Source of the DNA: Roseiarcus sp963829505
GTDB lineage: Bacteria > Pseudomonadota > Alphaproteobacteria > Rhizobiales > Beijerinckiaceae
Length of the DNA: 64,000 nucleotides
Assembly: GCA_963829505.1 (NCBI GenBank)
Contig: CAWHIL010000005.1
Span: 1 to 64,000, forward strand
Direction: 5' to 3'
Positions 62,989 to 64,000 of this stretch are shown here, piece after piece. The notes below the pieces were generated by a model that was not told the origin of the DNA, ran no database searches, and worked only from the letters and a program-made list of their open reading frames with translations. The translations under genes were made by a program, and so were the position numbers. Numbering within the stretch: position 1 is the stretch's first letter; each line of letters opens with the position of its first letter.

Positions 62989-63081
62989 AAAGGCGAGATT
63001 GCACGGGCTCGCCGCGTCGGGCCAAATAGGCGACGGCGCCCGGCAGTCCGAGGCGCCGGTGGGCATGCGCGGGGCGCGGTC

Positions 63082-63618
63082 ATGGTCAAGACCTGGGTCG
63101 AACGGTTCCTCTTCGCCAGCCGCTTTCTCCTGGCGCCGTTCTACATTGCGCTCGCGGTCAGCCTGCTGGCGCTTCTCTTCAAGTCCGGCAAGCACCTCTT
63201 CGAACTCATGACGCAGTTCTGGACGCTGCCCGACGAAGGGATTCTCTTGAGCGAACTCGCGATCGTCGACATGACCCTGACCGCCTCGCTGGTCGTGATC
63301 GTCTTCCTCTCGGGCTACACGAACTTCGTCGCGCCGGTGCTCATGCGCGAAGGCGACGGCCGGCCGCACTGGATCGCCGAGATCGATTTCACCGAGCTCA
63401 AGCTCAAGCTCATGGCCTCGATCGTCGCGATCTCCGGCATCAAGCTGCTCGAAGGCTTTATGGACATCAACCACTCGACCGACCGCGAGCTCTTCTGGCT
63501 GGTCGTGATCCATCTGACCTTCGTCGGCTCGACCCTCCTGCTCGCGGTTTCGGAGCGCTTCGGCTATCACACGCGGCCGACGCCGGCGCATCTCCGCGAC
63601 AACGGCGAGGGGATGTAA
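63082..63618 (+). CDS. UPF0114 (YqhA) family membrane protein
   Basis: A 178-residue inner-membrane protein starting KTWVERFLFASRFLLAPFYIALAVSLLALL, the UPF0114 signature. Further membrane segments: LLSELAIVDMTLTASLVVIVFLSGYTNFV, LKLMASIVAISGIKLLEGFM and WLVVIHLTFVGSTLLLAVSE. Function unknown, although close to universal in many proteobacteria. About 90 bp after mtnP in the same direction. Confidence 0.9.
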   Translation: MVKTWVERFLFASRFLLAPFYIALAVSLLALLFKSGKHLFELMTQFWTLPDEGILLSELAIVDMTLTASLVVIVFLSGYTNFVAPVLMREGDGRPHWIAEIDFTELKLKLMASIVAISGIKLLEGFMDINHSTDRELFWLVVIHLTFVGSTLLLAVSERFGYHTRPTPAHLRDNGEGM

Positions 63619-63776
63619 GGCAGGTCCTGCCGTCATCCGAAGGTCTCGCCCGGCGCCTCTGGAGACGGCCGGCGCGCTCGGGCAGATTTCCCCCCTCGGG
63701 CGAACCGGATCGTCCGCCCGCGAGAACACCGGCGACGGCCGCACGTCTCGACGACAGGCTGGAGGAAAGAGTCCCA

Positions 63777-64000
63777 TGAACATCGGCGCCCTCTTGCCGC
63801 ACCACGCCCGCTTCCGGCCCGACCATCCGGCGCTCGTGGTCGGCGGCCGGCGGCTCACCTACAAGGAGCTGAACGCCGGGGTGAACCGCCTGGCGAACGC
63901 GCTCCTTGCCGCCGGCGTCACGAAGGGCGAGAAGGTCGCGACGGTCCTGCCGAATTGTCTCGAGTTGATGACCGCCTATTGGGCGGCCGCCAAGACCGGG
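63777..64000 (+). CDS. AMP-dependent acyl-CoA synthetase/ligase, N-terminal fragment (runs off the window)
   Basis: The first 74 residues of an ANL-family adenylating enzyme: MNIGALLPHHARFRPDHPAL, VVGGRRLTYKELNAGVNRLANALLAAGVTKGEKVATVLPNCLELMTAYWAAAKTG. The pattern fits long-chain fatty-acid-CoA ligases, but the diagnostic P-loop and substrate motifs lie beyond the window edge. GGAGGAAAG precedes the ATG at 63777. Confidence 0.85.

Overview
The window is very GC-rich, gene-dense DNA from an alphaproteobacterium, most likely Hyphomicrobiales (Rhizobiales). The evidence is gene order: rne / amidase / mrcA / prfB, the timA-mltA-smr trio, petABC-mtnP, and a tartrate (ttu) operon arranged as in Agrobacterium. 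The genus cannot be fixed from sequence alone. A PEP-CTERM protein and unfused petB and petC genes hint at a lineage outside the Bradyrhizobium group. No rRNA, tRNA, CRISPR array or prophage was found.

Layout. 0.1-7.5 kb: outer-membrane barrel protein, a frameshifted periplasmic glucan (opgG/mdoG-type) gene, rpmG, a copper P-type ATPase with two YHS domains, and a PEP-mutase/isocitrate-lyase family enzyme. 7.8-18.4 kb: core housekeeping block xseA, rne, then divergently the cell-wall amidase, PBP1A and prfB, which carries the classic programmed +1 frameshift. 19-25.2 kb: orphan FitA-type antitoxin, AEC transporter, methyltransferase, PEP-CTERM protein, CMD-family protein and a TPP enzyme. 25.2-28.5 kb: DUF779 protein and aldehyde dehydrogenase with a GAF-Fis regulator that lacks an AAA+ domain, and a perfect palindrome between them. 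28.6-30.1 kb: an intact IS1202/ISNCY-type insertion sequence with a long target duplication.

30-36.6 kb: ECF sigma/anti-sigma pair with YceI and cytochrome b561, divergent from two tandem glycine-rich TPR paralogues; then a frameshifted DoxX gene and a monohaem c-type protein. 36.7-40.8 kb: gpsA, timA, mltA, smr and a conserved hypothetical. 41-42.3 kb: a scrap yard of IS3 debris, a truncated DUF2809 gene and repeats. 42.3-47.1 kb: tartrate module ttuA (regulator) divergent from ttuBCD. 47.2-53.6 kb: transaldolase-like enzyme, a small hypothetical, then a LysR regulator divergent from a cupin/aldo-keto reductase/alcohol dehydrogenase/DUF2255 oxidoreductase cluster. 53.6-59 kb: Crp-type regulator, HWE-type kinase, YciI, EVE protein, acetyl-CoA synthetase and a convergent NarL-type response regulator. 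59.4-64 kb: cytochrome bc1 genes petABC, mtnP, a UPF0114 membrane protein and the start of an acyl-CoA ligase.

Non-coding DNA is crowded with dispersed repeats. Four palindromic families recur; one of them sits just past the 3' end of a gene in all six of its copies. A further element pairs a conserved block of about 72 bp with a downstream array of four AACAGGGA-like boxes spaced exactly 22/21/22 bp. It occurs at 2.6-2.9 kb and 41.05-41.3 kb, with a solo block at 18.9 kb. It is the least familiar structure here. Four genes carry single-base frameshifts (opgG, a small acidic protein, DoxX, alcohol dehydrogenase), so part of the apparent decay may be sequencing error.
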